Source of the DNA: Arthrobacter sp. CDRTa11
Lineage (GTDB): Bacteria > Actinomycetota > Actinomycetes > Actinomycetales > Micrococcaceae
Reading direction: 5' to 3'
DNA length: 64,000 bases
Assembly: GCF_026427775.1 (NCBI RefSeq)
Contig: NZ_CP044532.1
Span: 3,658,001-3,722,000 of the forward strand
In this document: piece by piece, positions 41,925 to 51,005 of the stretch
Layout of the letters: every line of letters begins with the position of its first letter
Numbering within the stretch: position 1 is the stretch's first letter
The notes under the pieces: model-generated
Seen by the model: only the letters and a program-made list of their open reading frames with translations
The model's database searches: none
Told to the model about the DNA's origin: nothing
Translations under genes and position numbers: made by a program

Positions 41925-43514
41925 CTATTCCCATTCAATGGTTCCAGGCGGTTTGCTCGTGACGTCCAGGACCACCCGGTTGACACCCTCCACCTCGTTG
42001 GTGATCCGGTTGGAGATCCGGGCCAGGAGATCGTAGGGCAGCCGCGACCAGTCCGCGGTCATGGCGTCTTCCGAGGAAACCGGACGGAGGACGATCGGGT
42101 GGCCGTACGTGCGGCCATCGCCCATAACGCCAACGCTGCGGACGTCGGCCAGCAGCACCACCGGCATCTGCCATACGTCGTTGTCCAGGCCGGCGGCGGT
42201 GAGTTCGGCACGCGCAATGGCATCCGCTTTGCGCAGCAGGTCCAGGCGTTCCTTGGTGACCTCACCGACGATGCGGATACCGAGGCCGGGGCCCGGGAAC
42301 GGCTGGCGGCCCACGATTTCCTGGGGCAGTCCCAACTGGGCGCCGACGGCACGGACTTCGTCCTTGAAGAGCGCGCGCAGCGGCTCCACAAGTTCAAACT
42401 GCAGGTCCTCGGGAAGCCCGCCCACGTTGTGATGGCTCTTGATGTTGGCAGCGCCTTCGCCGCCCCCGGACTCGACGACGTCCGGGTACAGCGTGCCCTG
42501 GACCAGGAACTTGATCTTTTCGCCGTGGGCGGCCGCCTCGGCGATGATGGCCAGCTCGGCCTCCTCGAACGCACGGATGAACTCGCGGCCGATGATCTTG
42601 CGCTTCGTCTCCGGATCGCTGACCCCGGCCAGGGCGGCCTGGAACCGCTCCTGCTCGTTGGCGACGTAAAGCTTGACGCCGGTGGCGGCGACGAAGTCGC
42701 GCTCAACCTGCTCGGCCTCGCCTTCACGCAGCAGCCCGTGGTCCACGAACACACAGGTCAGCTGATCGCCGACGGCGCGCTGGACAAGTGCTGCCGCGAC
42801 GGCGGAATCAACGCCGCCGGACAGTCCACAGATGACCTTCGCATCGCCGACCTGCCGGCGGATGCGTTCCACCTGCTCCTCAAGGATGTTGCCGGTGGTC
42901 CAGTTCGGTTCCAGCTTGGCGCCCTTGAACAGGAAGTTTTCCAGGACCTGCTGGCCATAGGCGGAGTGCTTCACCTCGGGATGCCACTGCACGCCGTACA
43001 GGCACTTCTCTTCGTTGGCGAAGGCGGCCACTTCGGCGCCGGCGGTGGTGGCCAGCACCTCGAAGCCTTCGGGGGCCTCGTGGACGGAGTCGCCATGGCT
43101 CATCCACGTGTTCTGGTGCTGCGGCATCCCCTCGAGCACGGAGCGGCCCTCGCCGAGGATGGTGGTCTGGGTGGAGCCGTACTCGCGCAGGCCGGTCTTG
43201 TCCACTTTCCCGCCCAGGGCATTGGCCATGGCCTGGAACCCGTAGCAGATCCCGAAGACCGGGATCCCTGCTTCAAAAAGGTCTGCCCCGACGGACGGTG
43301 CACCGTCAGCGTAGACACTGGACGGGCCGCCGGAAAGGATGATGGCGGCGGGGTTCTTGGCCAGGAGCTGCTCGGTGCTGTAGGTATGCGGAACCACTTC
43401 CGAATACACGTTCGCTTCCCGGACGCGGCGGGCAATCAGCTGCGCGTACTGGGCACCGTAGTCAACAACCAGCACCGGCTTCTGGGAAGTTTGGGATGCA
43501 GTGGGAGTAGTCAC
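41925..43514 (-). CDS. guaA: GMP synthase (glutamine-hydrolysing)
   Basis: 529 aa from GTG. The class I glutaminase domain has [15 protein letters not shown] with Cys nucleophile, [10 protein letters not shown] with His and Glu. The ATP pyrophosphatase P-loop is [15 protein letters not shown]. The dimerisation domain ends in KPPGTIEWE. It amidates XMP to GMP. Together with guaB3 and guaB, all on the minus strand, it forms the guanine branch, though other genes separate them. Confidence 0.97.
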   Translation of the reverse strand: MTTPTASQTSQKPVLVVDYGAQYAQLIARRVREANVYSEVVPHTYSTEQLLAKNPAAIILSGGPSSVYADGAPSVGADLFEAGIPVFGICYGFQAMANALGGKVDKTGLREYGSTQTTILGEGRSVLEGMPQHQNTWMSHGDSVHEAPEGFEVLATTAGAEVAAFANEEKCLYGVQWHPEVKHSAYGQQVLENFLFKGAKLEPNWTTGNILEEQVERIRRQVGDAKVICGLSGGVDSAVAAALVQRAVGDQLTCVFVDHGLLREGEAEQVERDFVAATGVKLYVANEQERFQAALAGVSDPETKRKIIGREFIRAFEEAELAIIAEAAAHGEKIKFLVQGTLYPDVVESGGGEGAANIKSHHNVGGLPEDLQFELVEPLRALFKDEVRAVGAQLGLPQEIVGRQPFPGPGLGIRIVGEVTKERLDLLRKADAIARAELTAAGLDNDVWQMPVVLLADVRSVGVMGDGRTYGHPIVLRPVSSEDAMTADWSRLPYDLLARISNRITNEVEGVNRVVLDVTSKPPGTIEWE

Positions 43515-43658
43515 CGTACTAGCCTACTTTGCGCCGTTGCCTCGCCGCACATTCACGGCTCCGGGTGTGACGGAGTGAACGTCCGACGGCGGCATGTCCG
43601 CTCCGCTACACCGCGCCAGTGGCGCCGGGCTACCGGCCTTGGGCGTGCCAGCTCCGGG

Positions 43659-44210
43659 CTAGTACCGCTGTGGCGCCTGCGGATTGTCCGCGAGTTCCGC
43701 CTCGACCTCGGCGTGGAACTTCTTCTCCACGATGAAGGACAGGAACGGAACCACTCCGCCCAGGGCCAGCAGGATGAGCTTGGCGAACGGCCAGCGCATC
43801 AGGGACCACAGGCGGAAGTTGGACATCAGGTACACCACGTACATCCAGCCGTGGACGATCAGCACGGTGACGGAAATGTTGACGCCGCCCACCACACCCT
43901 TGGGCTCGGCGTCAGCAAAACCGAGGCCAAACGGCTCGCCCGTCACAGCATTCGTTCCGCCGGCGAACAGGTATTGGCCGAACGCGTAGCGTGCAATGAG
44001 CTCGGCGCAGAGCAGCAGGAGCATGGCGCCGGTGAGGTACGCCAGCACCTTGTAGAACTTCAGTGCGGAGCGGATCTGAGGTTCGGTACCGCCGAAGCGG
44101 CGCTTCCTGCCGGTTTTCCCCGCGGCGCTGCCGTTCTGGCCACTGCTGTTCTGGCCACTGCTGGTTCCTTCGGACGGCTGTGCCTGCCTGGCCGGTTTGG
44201 GTTCAATCAT
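43659..44210 (-). CDS. DUF3817 membrane protein
   Basis: 183 aa. A Gly/Ser-rich N-terminus of about 35 residues (with a 15-bp tandem repeat giving SSGQN twice) precedes three or four membrane helices: VLAYLTGAMLLLLCAELIAR, VNISVTVLIVHGWMYVVYLM and AKLILLALGGVVPFLSFIVE. The pattern of two helices flanking a His-Gly-Trp motif matches DUF3817. It overlaps the SURF1 gene by 4 nt, so it may have a cytochrome-oxidase-related role; that link is inference. Confidence 0.85.
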   Translation of the reverse strand: MIEPKPARQAQPSEGTSSGQNSSGQNGSAAGKTGRKRRFGGTEPQIRSALKFYKVLAYLTGAMLLLLCAELIARYAFGQYLFAGGTNAVTGEPFGLGFADAEPKGVVGGVNISVTVLIVHGWMYVVYLMSNFRLWSLMRWPFAKLILLALGGVVPFLSFIVEKKFHAEVEAELADNPQAPQRY

Positions 44211-45046
44211 GGTTGTACCTTTTGTTGGAGCTGATCAGAAGATGCTGGCGAATGGTGGTGGCCGTCGTCGAATTCGTCTTCGAGATCCCGGCGGTGGTCG
44301 TCTTTGACCAAACGCCACCAGATGAAGATGGCGAAGCCGGCAAAGACAACCCATTCCAGGGAGTAGAAGAGGTTGAGCCAGTTGATCTGCTGGGCCGGCG
44401 GCTGCGGCCCGATGCGCAGGGGTTTGAGCGGTCCGGCTACCGCAGCCGGACTGACGTCGGAGCCGTTGGAGATTTCCGCCGTCGCGGCTACAAAACCGGG
44501 GTAGCTGCTGACGTCCCAGTAGTTAATGAGTTCGGCCACGGATACGGCGGTGGCCCGCCCGGGACCGGGTGCTGTTTCCGGCAGGGGCGCTTCGGAGGGC
44601 AGCAGCCGTCCGGTCAGTTCCAGGGTTCCCGACGGCGGCGCTGCAGCATCCGCGGGATCCGCCACCCACCCCCGGGCAACAGGGATCCAGGTCTGCGGGG
44701 AGGCGGCTACCCCAGTCAGTGCGGGGGCGCCGCTGACGGCGAAGGCCGATACCACCCAGTAGCCGGATTCACCGTTGTACAGCCGCCCGGGAACAAGGAC
44801 CTGTTTGGCAGGATCGTAGGTGCCTGCTGCCGTGACCATCTGGTCCGCCACCGAGCCATGGAAGAAAGTACCGGGCTGAAGCGTCTCCGTGAGGGCCTTC
44901 ACGTTCTCCGTGGCAGGATTCACGGGGGTTTCCGGCTGCGTGGACCGTCCGAACTGCCATTGGCTCAGCAGCACGAACACCCCGGAAACGGCGATCGCAA
45001 AGATCAGGCCGGCGATCCATCGGGGCTTAAGGGCAGTTTTCCACAC
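44207..45046 (-). CDS. SURF1-family cytochrome oxidase assembly protein
   Basis: 279 aa from GTG. Two membrane helices bracket a large periplasmic/extracytoplasmic region: an N-terminal one (about 11-30, AGLIFAIAVSGVFVLLSQWQF, with the SURF1 WQ motif) and a C-terminal one (about 235-255). Family blocks GTYDPAKQVLVPGR and GYWVVSAF/VARGWV are present. SURF1 helps insert heme A into cytochrome oxidase. It is upstream of DUF3817 with coupled translation. Confidence 0.9.
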   Translation of the reverse strand: MWKTALKPRWIAGLIFAIAVSGVFVLLSQWQFGRSTQPETPVNPATENVKALTETLQPGTFFHGSVADQMVTAAGTYDPAKQVLVPGRLYNGESGYWVVSAFAVSGAPALTGVAASPQTWIPVARGWVADPADAAAPPSGTLELTGRLLPSEAPLPETAPGPGRATAVSVAELINYWDVSSYPGFVAATAEISNGSDVSPAAVAGPLKPLRIGPQPPAQQINWLNLFYSLEWVVFAGFAIFIWWRLVKDDHRRDLEDEFDDGHHHSPASSDQLQQKVQP

Positions 45047-45129
45047 GTCTTAACCGTACTTCGTTCCTCTGTAGAACAACTAAATGAAGCGGTGGTCCCG
45101 TCCTGCTGGCCGAATGCGCGGCTGCCTTC

Positions 45130-45618
45130 TCAGTGGTCGAAGAACACCAGGCTGGAGTTGATGAGTTCAGCAATAACCTCGGGATCGTAGGCACGCCGCA
45201 ATGACTCCCGGAAAGACTCCTTTGAGAGCGAGCGCGCCAGTGTGGCCAGGACTTCAAGGTGGTCGGAGAATGAGCTGGCCGGCGTGGCGATCAGGAGGAT
45301 GACAGTGGCCGGACCGTCGGTTGCGCCGAAATCCAAGGCGTGCCCGTATTTGGTGATGCCTATGGCGATTGACGTACGGGACACGAATTCACTGCGGGCG
45401 TGCGGGAGCCCGATCCCGCCCGGCAGGCCCGTGGCCAGCTGGTGTTCCCGGGCGTTGACGTGCTTGAGGAATCCCGGCAGGTCGGTGACCCGCCCGGCCG
45501 AAAAAAGCCGTTCCGCAAGCTGCGCGGCAGCGTCTTCCTTGTCCGTTGCCTCCAGCTCCAGGATCACCATGTCCGGCGTCGTGAGTTCGGCATCGTACCG
45601 GTCAAGTGGTTCCGCCAA
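45130..45618 (-). CDS. PTS EIIA component, fructose/mannitol type
   Basis: 162 aa from TTG 45618, chosen for AAGGG 7 bases upstream; an upstream TTG at 45633 is possible. The active-site His lies in GGIGLPHARSEFV. Flanking family blocks are LEATDKEDAAAQLAERLF and DGPATVILLIATPASSFSDH. No EIIB, EIIC or other PTS gene adjoins. It follows glpD by about 49 bp, so the two are likely co-transcribed; a regulatory role toward glycerol metabolism is speculative. Confidence 0.88.
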   Translation of the reverse strand: MAEPLDRYDAELTTPDMVILELEATDKEDAAAQLAERLFSAGRVTDLPGFLKHVNAREHQLATGLPGGIGLPHARSEFVSRTSIAIGITKYGHALDFGATDGPATVILLIATPASSFSDHLEVLATLARSLSKESFRESLRRAYDPEVIAELINSSLVFFDH

Positions 45619-45666
45619 GGCGTGTCCCTTCAAATGTGGCGAGAGAAAAGTGTTGCGTGGAGCCCC

Positions 45667-47403
45667 TCAGCGCAACGGAACGATATCCTCCACACCCAGG
45701 CGGGCGGCGTCGGCGGAAATATCATCCGGCTGCTGCTGGCTCAGGCGTTCGGCTTCAACCCGTGCAATGTAGTTCTTGATTTCGCTTTCACGCTGCGCAT
45801 CGCTCCAGCCAAGGACTTCGCCCATCAGTTTAGCGACTACCGGAACGGCTGAAACACCGCGGTCCCAGGATTCAATGGAAATCCTGGTCCTGCGTGTCAG
45901 GACATCATGGACGTGGCGGGCTCCCTCATGGGTGGCGGCGTACACAGCTTCCGCCTGCAGGTAGTCGTCAGCGCCGGGAAGCGGCTCAGCCAGGGCAGGG
46001 TTTGCCTCGATGATGGAAAGCACCTCGGGGGTCATGGATCCATACCGGTTAAGCAGGTGCTCCACGCGGGCAACATGCACCCCGGATTCCTCGGCCGTAC
46101 GGTTCCTGCGGTTCCAGGCAGCCTTGAAACCGTTGGCTCCCAGGAGCGGAATAGTTTCGGTGCAGCTGGGCGGGACGCGCTCATCCATGGTGCGGGTGGC
46201 CTCGTCAACCGCGTCTTTGGCCATCACCCGGTAGGTGGTCCATTTGCCCCCGGCCACCACAACAAGCCCGGGCACGGGGTGGGCCACGATGTGTTCGCGG
46301 GAGAGCTTGGCCGTAGTGTCGTTTTCCCCTGCCAGCAGGGGGCGGAGCCCGGCATAAACGCCTTCGACGTCCTCCCGGGTCAGCGGCCGTTTCAGCACCC
46401 GGTTGACGTGTTCCAGGATGTAGTCGATGTCCTTGCTGGAGGCAGCCGGATGGGCCTTGTCCAGGTTCCAGTCCGTGTCCGTGGTGCCGATGATCCAGTG
46501 CCGCCCCCAGGGGATGACAAAAAGCACGGACTTCTCCGTGCGCAGGATCAGCCCCACGGTGGATTGGAAGCGGTCGCGGGGTACCACCAGGTGGATGCCC
46601 TTGGAGGCCCGGACCTTAAGCTGTCCGCGTTCTGTGACCATCGCCTGGGTCTCATCGGTCCATACGCCCGTGGCATTGATGACCTGCTTGGCGCGGATAT
46701 TGAACTGTGAGTTGTCTTCGTGGTTGACCACCTTGGCCCCAACGACGCGTTCGCCTTCACGCAGGAAATCCACCACAGCCATCTGATTCACAGCATGGGC
46801 TCCGTAGTGGGCGGCCGTCCGGATCAGGTTGGCCACGTACTTGGCGTCATCGACCTGGCCGTCGTAGTAGCGGATGGAACCGACGAAGGCATCATCTTTG
46901 AGGCTGGGGGCAGCCCTGAGGGTGCCGCGCCGGGTGAGGTGCTTATGGAACGGAACGCCCCTGCTGTGGCCGCCGGAAATGGACATGGCGTCGTACAGGG
47001 CGATGCCCGCGCCCACGTAGGGCCGTTCCAGGAAGGGCCTGGTCAGCGGGTACAGGAACGGGACCGGACGGGCGAGGTGCGGTGCGAGCTCGGTCAACAG
47101 CAGGCCACGTTCGTGAAGGGCTTCCTTGACCAGGGCGAAGTCCAGCATTTCGAGGTAGCGCAGGCCACCGTGGATCAGCTTGGAAGACCGGGAGGACGTA
47201 CCTGCTGCCCAGTCGTTGGCCTCCACGATGCCTACTGTGAGGCCTCGGGTCACTGCGTCCAGGGCGGCGCCCGTGCCAACGATCCCGCCACCCACGATCA
47301 GGATGTCCAGCTCACGGCCCGGTTGGGAGGTTGCCCTGAGCTGCTCGATCGATGCTTCCCTGGCCGCGGGTCCCAGGGCTCCGTTGTTGGCACCACTCTT
47401 CAT
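45667..47403 (-). CDS. glpD: Glycerol-3-phosphate dehydrogenase (FAD)
   Basis: 578 aa, GGAGG 6 bases before ATG. N-terminal FAD motif LIVGGGIVGTGAALDAVTRG, then the SSRSSKLIHGGLRYLEM block typical of GlpD, and HLVVPRD plus IPWGRHWIIGTTDTDW. The C-terminal domain (about 430-575) is present with family end. It oxidises glycerol-3-phosphate to DHAP and feeds electrons to the respiratory chain. Transcribed ahead of the EIIA gene. Confidence 0.95.
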   Translation of the reverse strand: MKSGANNGALGPAAREASIEQLRATSQPGRELDILIVGGGIVGTGAALDAVTRGLTVGIVEANDWAAGTSSRSSKLIHGGLRYLEMLDFALVKEALHERGLLLTELAPHLARPVPFLYPLTRPFLERPYVGAGIALYDAMSISGGHSRGVPFHKHLTRRGTLRAAPSLKDDAFVGSIRYYDGQVDDAKYVANLIRTAAHYGAHAVNQMAVVDFLREGERVVGAKVVNHEDNSQFNIRAKQVINATGVWTDETQAMVTERGQLKVRASKGIHLVVPRDRFQSTVGLILRTEKSVLFVIPWGRHWIIGTTDTDWNLDKAHPAASSKDIDYILEHVNRVLKRPLTREDVEGVYAGLRPLLAGENDTTAKLSREHIVAHPVPGLVVVAGGKWTTYRVMAKDAVDEATRTMDERVPPSCTETIPLLGANGFKAAWNRRNRTAEESGVHVARVEHLLNRYGSMTPEVLSIIEANPALAEPLPGADDYLQAEAVYAATHEGARHVHDVLTRRTRISIESWDRGVSAVPVVAKLMGEVLGWSDAQRESEIKNYIARVEAERLSQQQPDDISADAARLGVEDIVPLR

Positions 47404-47523
47404 CGAACGCCTCCATAGCCGCTTGTGCAGGTAGTAACCCAGACTACTTCGTTGCAGGAGTCTTGCGCAGGCTGGGCACGGGGTGCGTCGGGCCTGCTGG
47501 CTCTTGGCGGCAGGATCAGGGTC

Positions 47524-48660
47524 TCAGTTGCCGGCGTACGGTGACACCACGACGTCGACCCGTTGGAATTCCTTCAGGTCCGAATAGCCGGTGGTGGCCA
47601 TGGACCGGCGCAAGGCACCAATCAGGTTGGACGTTCCGTTGGTGTGGTGGCCGGGCCCAAAGAGAACTTCTTCGAGGGGCCCTACGGTACCCACGTTCGC
47701 CCGGTCCCCGCGCGGGAGTTCGAGGTGGTGGGCTTCCTGGCCCCAGTGCCAGCCCTTGCCCGGAGCTTCTTCTGCCCGTGCCAGTGCGCTGCCCAGCATC
47801 ACGGCGTCCGCACCCATGGCGATGGCCTTGACGATGGCGCCGGAGCTGCCCATTCCGCCGTCGGCAATCACGTGGACGTACCGCCCGCCGGACTCATCCA
47901 TGTAGTCGCGGCGGGCGGCCGCGACGTCGGAGATGGCGGACGCCATGGGCGAATGGATGCCCAGGGCCCTCCGCGTGGTGCTGGTGGCTCCCCCGCCGAA
48001 GCCCACCAGTACGCCGGCAGCGCCGGTGCGCATAAGGTGCAGTGCCGGTGTGTAGCCGGCCGCGCCGCCCACAATCACCGGAACGTCCAGTTCATAGATG
48101 AACTGCTTCAGGTTCAGCGGTTCGTGGTCCTTTGAAACGTGCTCCGCGGACACGGTGGTTCCGCGGATCACAAAGATGTCGACGCCGGCAGCCACTACCG
48201 TCTTGTAGTGCTCCTGGGTGCGCTGCGGGGTCAGTGATCCCGCCACCGTCACCCCTGCAGCCCTCATCTCGGCGAGGCGCGAGGTGATGAGCTCAGGCTG
48301 GATGGGGGCGCGGTACAGCTCCTGCATCCGGCCTGTCACGGCGGGGCTGTTGGTCTCGTCCTCCAGGGCGCCGATCTCATCCAGGACTGGCTGCGGGTCC
48401 TCGTAGCGGGTCCACAGCCCCTCAAGGTCCAGCACGCCCAATCCACCCAGCCGGCCAAGGGCGATGGCTGTCTGCGGGGACATGGCCGAGTCCATGGGGG
48501 CGGCGATGACCGGCATGTCGAACTTGTAGGCATCGATCTGCCACGAGACGGAAACGTCCTTGGGATCGCGGGTACGACGGTTAGGGACAATCGCAATGTC
48601 ATCCAGGGAGTAGGCTCGACGCCCACGCTTGCCACGGCCGATCTCAATCTCGTAAGTCAC
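47524..48660 (-). CDS. guaB3: GuaB3-family IMP dehydrogenase-related protein
   Basis: 378 aa from GTG. TIM-barrel motifs: DDIAIVPNRRTRDPKDVSVS (N-terminal), IAAPMDSAMSPQTAIALGRL, and VHVIADGGMGSSGAIVKAIA with the substrate-phosphate loop. CBS domains are lacking, as expected for GuaB3. The catalytic Cys loop of authentic IMPDH is not evident, so the activity is uncertain. Actinobacteria often carry this second gene next to guaB/guaA. Confidence 0.93.
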   Translation of the reverse strand: MTYEIEIGRGKRGRRAYSLDDIAIVPNRRTRDPKDVSVSWQIDAYKFDMPVIAAPMDSAMSPQTAIALGRLGGLGVLDLEGLWTRYEDPQPVLDEIGALEDETNSPAVTGRMQELYRAPIQPELITSRLAEMRAAGVTVAGSLTPQRTQEHYKTVVAAGVDIFVIRGTTVSAEHVSKDHEPLNLKQFIYELDVPVIVGGAAGYTPALHLMRTGAAGVLVGFGGGATSTTRRALGIHSPMASAISDVAAARRDYMDESGGRYVHVIADGGMGSSGAIVKAIAMGADAVMLGSALARAEEAPGKGWHWGQEAHHLELPRGDRANVGTVGPLEEVLFGPGHHTNGTSNLIGALRRSMATTGYSDLKEFQRVDVVVSPYAGN

Positions 48661-48784
48661 TGCTCTAGGTTATCCCAGGCGCAGGATGGGGACGGCTCCC
48701 CATCGCAGCCGGCGCGGAAATGACGTAGCTTGAATCGCAGGATCAACGCGGGACCGTTGACGAACAATTTCTCTGGGGGAAAAT

Positions 48785-49696
48785 ATGGCGCCAGGCCTCT
48801 ACGGTGCGGACATCGAGCAGCTCCGGGCACTTTCGAAAACCATGGGTCAGTCCGGGTCGCGTCTTAAGACGGTGGAATCCACGGTGAATTCACTGGTGCA
48901 GTCCGCTGCCTGGAAAGGCGCGGACGGGGACAGATTCCGCAGCGAATGGACCTCGTCCCTGCGCCCGATGCTCAGCAAGACCTCGGAGTCACTGGAAAGC
49001 CAGTCCCAATTGCTGCTGAAGCACGCGGACGAGCAGGACCAGGCCAGCAACTCGGGCAGCGGTGCCGCATCCTCCCCCACGCCGTCCGGCGCCGGCGATC
49101 CCGGAAACGGCTCCGGCGATTCCGGCAACGGCTCCGGGCCCGGGCGGAACTGGGGAGATGCCTTCACCGATCCCAACTACGAGCACGCGCCCGGCGGCAT
49201 TGAATGGCTTCTGGAGAAACTCGGACTCAGTGACGGCGGCAAGGCTTCAGACATCACCGCAGCCCTGATGTTTGTGGCCGACAAATTCAATTGGAACCTC
49301 GAGCTTGCCCAGGTCCAGTCCGGAGTCAGCAAGTTCTTTGACTTCATGAAGGGCGCCGGCAAGGTCCTTGGCGTACTCGGAGGCGCGATCGGAGTCCTCG
49401 ACGTCATTTCCGGTATTGAGGGCAAGGACCCCTTCAGGATCGCGGACGGCGTCATCGGCGGGGGTCTTTCCGTAGCTGCCCTGGTTGCCACTGGAACGAT
49501 TGTTGGCGCCCCCGCCGGACTGGTGCTGGGCGGAGCGGCCTTGGGCTGGGGACTCCTCGGAATGATCTCCGGCGACGTCCCGGTCACGAAGAGAATCTGG
49601 GACTTCGGAGCAGGTGTTGTGGGCGGCGTCAAGGATGTGGCCAGCGGCGTGAGCGACGCCGTCGGATGGGTCGGCGGTAAGCTCGGATTCGGCTAA
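48785..49696 (+). CDS. WXG100-domain protein with hydrophobic C-terminus; putative T7SS effector
   Basis: 303 aa, GGGGGA before ATG. Residues 1-90 form a WXG100-like helical hairpin with WKG at 43-45 and a Ser/Gln/Leu-rich second helix. A Gly/Ser/Pro linker follows (93-122). The C-terminal ~170 residues contain Gly-rich hydrophobic segments (VLGVLGGAIGVLDVISGI, VIGGGLSVAALVATGTIVGA, AGLVLGGAALGWGLLGMISG) like those of pore-forming or membrane-inserting domains. It resembles type VII secretion substrates of actinobacteria. No ESX/Ess machinery is seen in the window. Confidence 0.7.
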   Translation: MAPGLYGADIEQLRALSKTMGQSGSRLKTVESTVNSLVQSAAWKGADGDRFRSEWTSSLRPMLSKTSESLESQSQLLLKHADEQDQASNSGSGAASSPTPSGAGDPGNGSGDSGNGSGPGRNWGDAFTDPNYEHAPGGIEWLLEKLGLSDGGKASDITAALMFVADKFNWNLELAQVQSGVSKFFDFMKGAGKVLGVLGGAIGVLDVISGIEGKDPFRIADGVIGGGLSVAALVATGTIVGAPAGLVLGGAALGWGLLGMISGDVPVTKRIWDFGAGVVGGVKDVASGVSDAVGWVGGKLGFG

Positions 49697-49743
49697 GAGA
49701 TGGCCCGATCAACCCTTAGCCCGCAAACAATTGACATGAGGAA

Positions 49744-50433
49744 ATGATGACCGACCCCACTGGACACGAGGCTACGCCCGATACCGGCTCCGCAATTCCT
49801 GACGCAGCCTACCGGATGACCAGCCATGAGATTCTGGCGCTGCTCGCTTTCGACCCCGGTGCCGGGACGTCCCTGACACGCCGCGTGCTGGGACTTGCCG
49901 AGCTCCCGGACGATCACGATCTCGTCCGGGCCGGCGTTGGCACCCTGAACATCAGGGACACGGCGAAGATCAACGGTGAAGAGGTCACACTGCTCGCCGA
50001 GGCAAGGATCCTGGCCCGGATCTTCAGCACTTCTTCCGAGTGGTTCGACGTTACCCGGATCGGGGCCGAAGCCGTCTCCCCCAGCTACCTGGTGGACTCC
50101 CCGGCCGGCCGCGCCGCGATCTTCCTGCGGCCCCTGAGCGAGTACTTGTGCCTTCCGCTCCGGGACGACGTGAACCTGCTGGATTTCGTGCAGATGACGG
50201 TGGATGAGTCGGTGGCCGCCCTGAGCGCCGAAGGCGGCGGAATCGTCACTTCCCGGCGGTACCGCGCCGGCTCGGACAAGCCGCTGATCGCCAACATCAA
50301 GGTCCTCGATGCCGGTGCCCTGCAGCTGGCATCCGCACCGCTGGATGAAGACGGCCAGCTGGGCGTCCGCGATCTTGCAGCCGATGAGAAGCCCGGAGCG
50401 ACGGTCCGGACGTTGCTCTCGGCCGCCGCATGA
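49744..50433 (+). CDS. Unknown protein, second gene of WXG100 cassette
   Basis: 229 aa, with GAGGAA before the ATG pair at 49744/49747. It has no transmembrane segment. It is predicted alpha/beta, with SHEILALLAFDPGAGTSLTR and LLAEARILARIFSTSSEWF. The size and position after a WXG100 protein resemble EspG-type chaperones or immunity factors, but no motif proves it. Its stop overlaps the next ATG by 4 nt, so all four genes probably form one operon. Confidence 0.55.
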   Translation: MMTDPTGHEATPDTGSAIPDAAYRMTSHEILALLAFDPGAGTSLTRRVLGLAELPDDHDLVRAGVGTLNIRDTAKINGEEVTLLAEARILARIFSTSSEWFDVTRIGAEAVSPSYLVDSPAGRAAIFLRPLSEYLCLPLRDDVNLLDFVQMTVDESVAALSAEGGGIVTSRRYRAGSDKPLIANIKVLDAGALQLASAPLDEDGQLGVRDLAADEKPGATVRTLLSAAA

Positions 50434-50942
50434 CCGGTCCGGCCCCTTCCGTTACGGCCGTGTCGCCCCTCCACGCTTTGGGGTATGCCCACCGGCGTGC
50501 CCGGGTCTTTATGTTCTGGTGGATGGGCATGGTGTTCGCCATTCCCGGTGCCGTGCAGGCAGCCATCCTGGCGGCTACGGACCAAAACCCTGAGGATGGC
50601 CTGGTCCTGGCAGGCCTGGGACTGGGATTATCTGGCGTCGGCTGGCTCGCAGCACTGGGTCCACGCTATACCCGTAAAGCTCCCCGCCCTGCAGAGGATC
50701 TCGCCCGCACGGAACAGTACATCCGGATAGGGCCAGGAGTTGCCATCAGCTCGGTGATTGGCATGTTGCTGATCGTGGTTGCGCTCATGGTTGCCACCCC
50801 GAAGGGAACATCCCCTGAAGCCTTGCCTGTGCTGGCCCTCCTGGCCGTGTTCCCGGTGCCCATCGCTGTTGCGCTTCTGTACTCCAGGCACCTTCACCTG
50901 AACCGGGACAGCCTGTACGCTGACTGGCTTGCACGCCGCTAG
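50430..50942 (+). CDS. Four-helix membrane protein, third gene of WXG100 cassette
   Basis: 170 aa. Four hydrophobic segments: about 28-48 (FMFWWMGMVFAIPGAVQAAI), 60-77, 103-123 and 133-150. The N-terminus is basic and the tail is short and basic. No family was recognised. The 4-nt overlap with the gene before it supports co-translation. It may be an immunity factor for the hydrophobic toxin-like protein; this is inferred. Confidence 0.55.
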   Translation: MTGPAPSVTAVSPLHALGYAHRRARVFMFWWMGMVFAIPGAVQAAILAATDQNPEDGLVLAGLGLGLSGVGWLAALGPRYTRKAPRPAEDLARTEQYIRIGPGVAISSVIGMLLIVVALMVATPKGTSPEALPVLALLAVFPVPIAVALLYSRHLHLNRDSLYADWLARR

Positions 50943-51005
50943 CGCCGCCGCCTGTATCGGACATCGATTGAATACGAAGGCTGCCATGACCACGCAGGAC
51001 GCCGC

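Noticed and set aside
44131-44162. 15-bp tandem duplication in the DUF3817 gene
   Set aside because: In-frame repeat in a disordered Gly/Ser region. Probably neutral slippage.
41847-44234. Long open frames antisense to guaA (plus strand)
   Set aside because: The minus strand encodes GMP synthase with all motifs. The antisense frame is an artefact of high GC codon use and has no motif or ribosome binding site.
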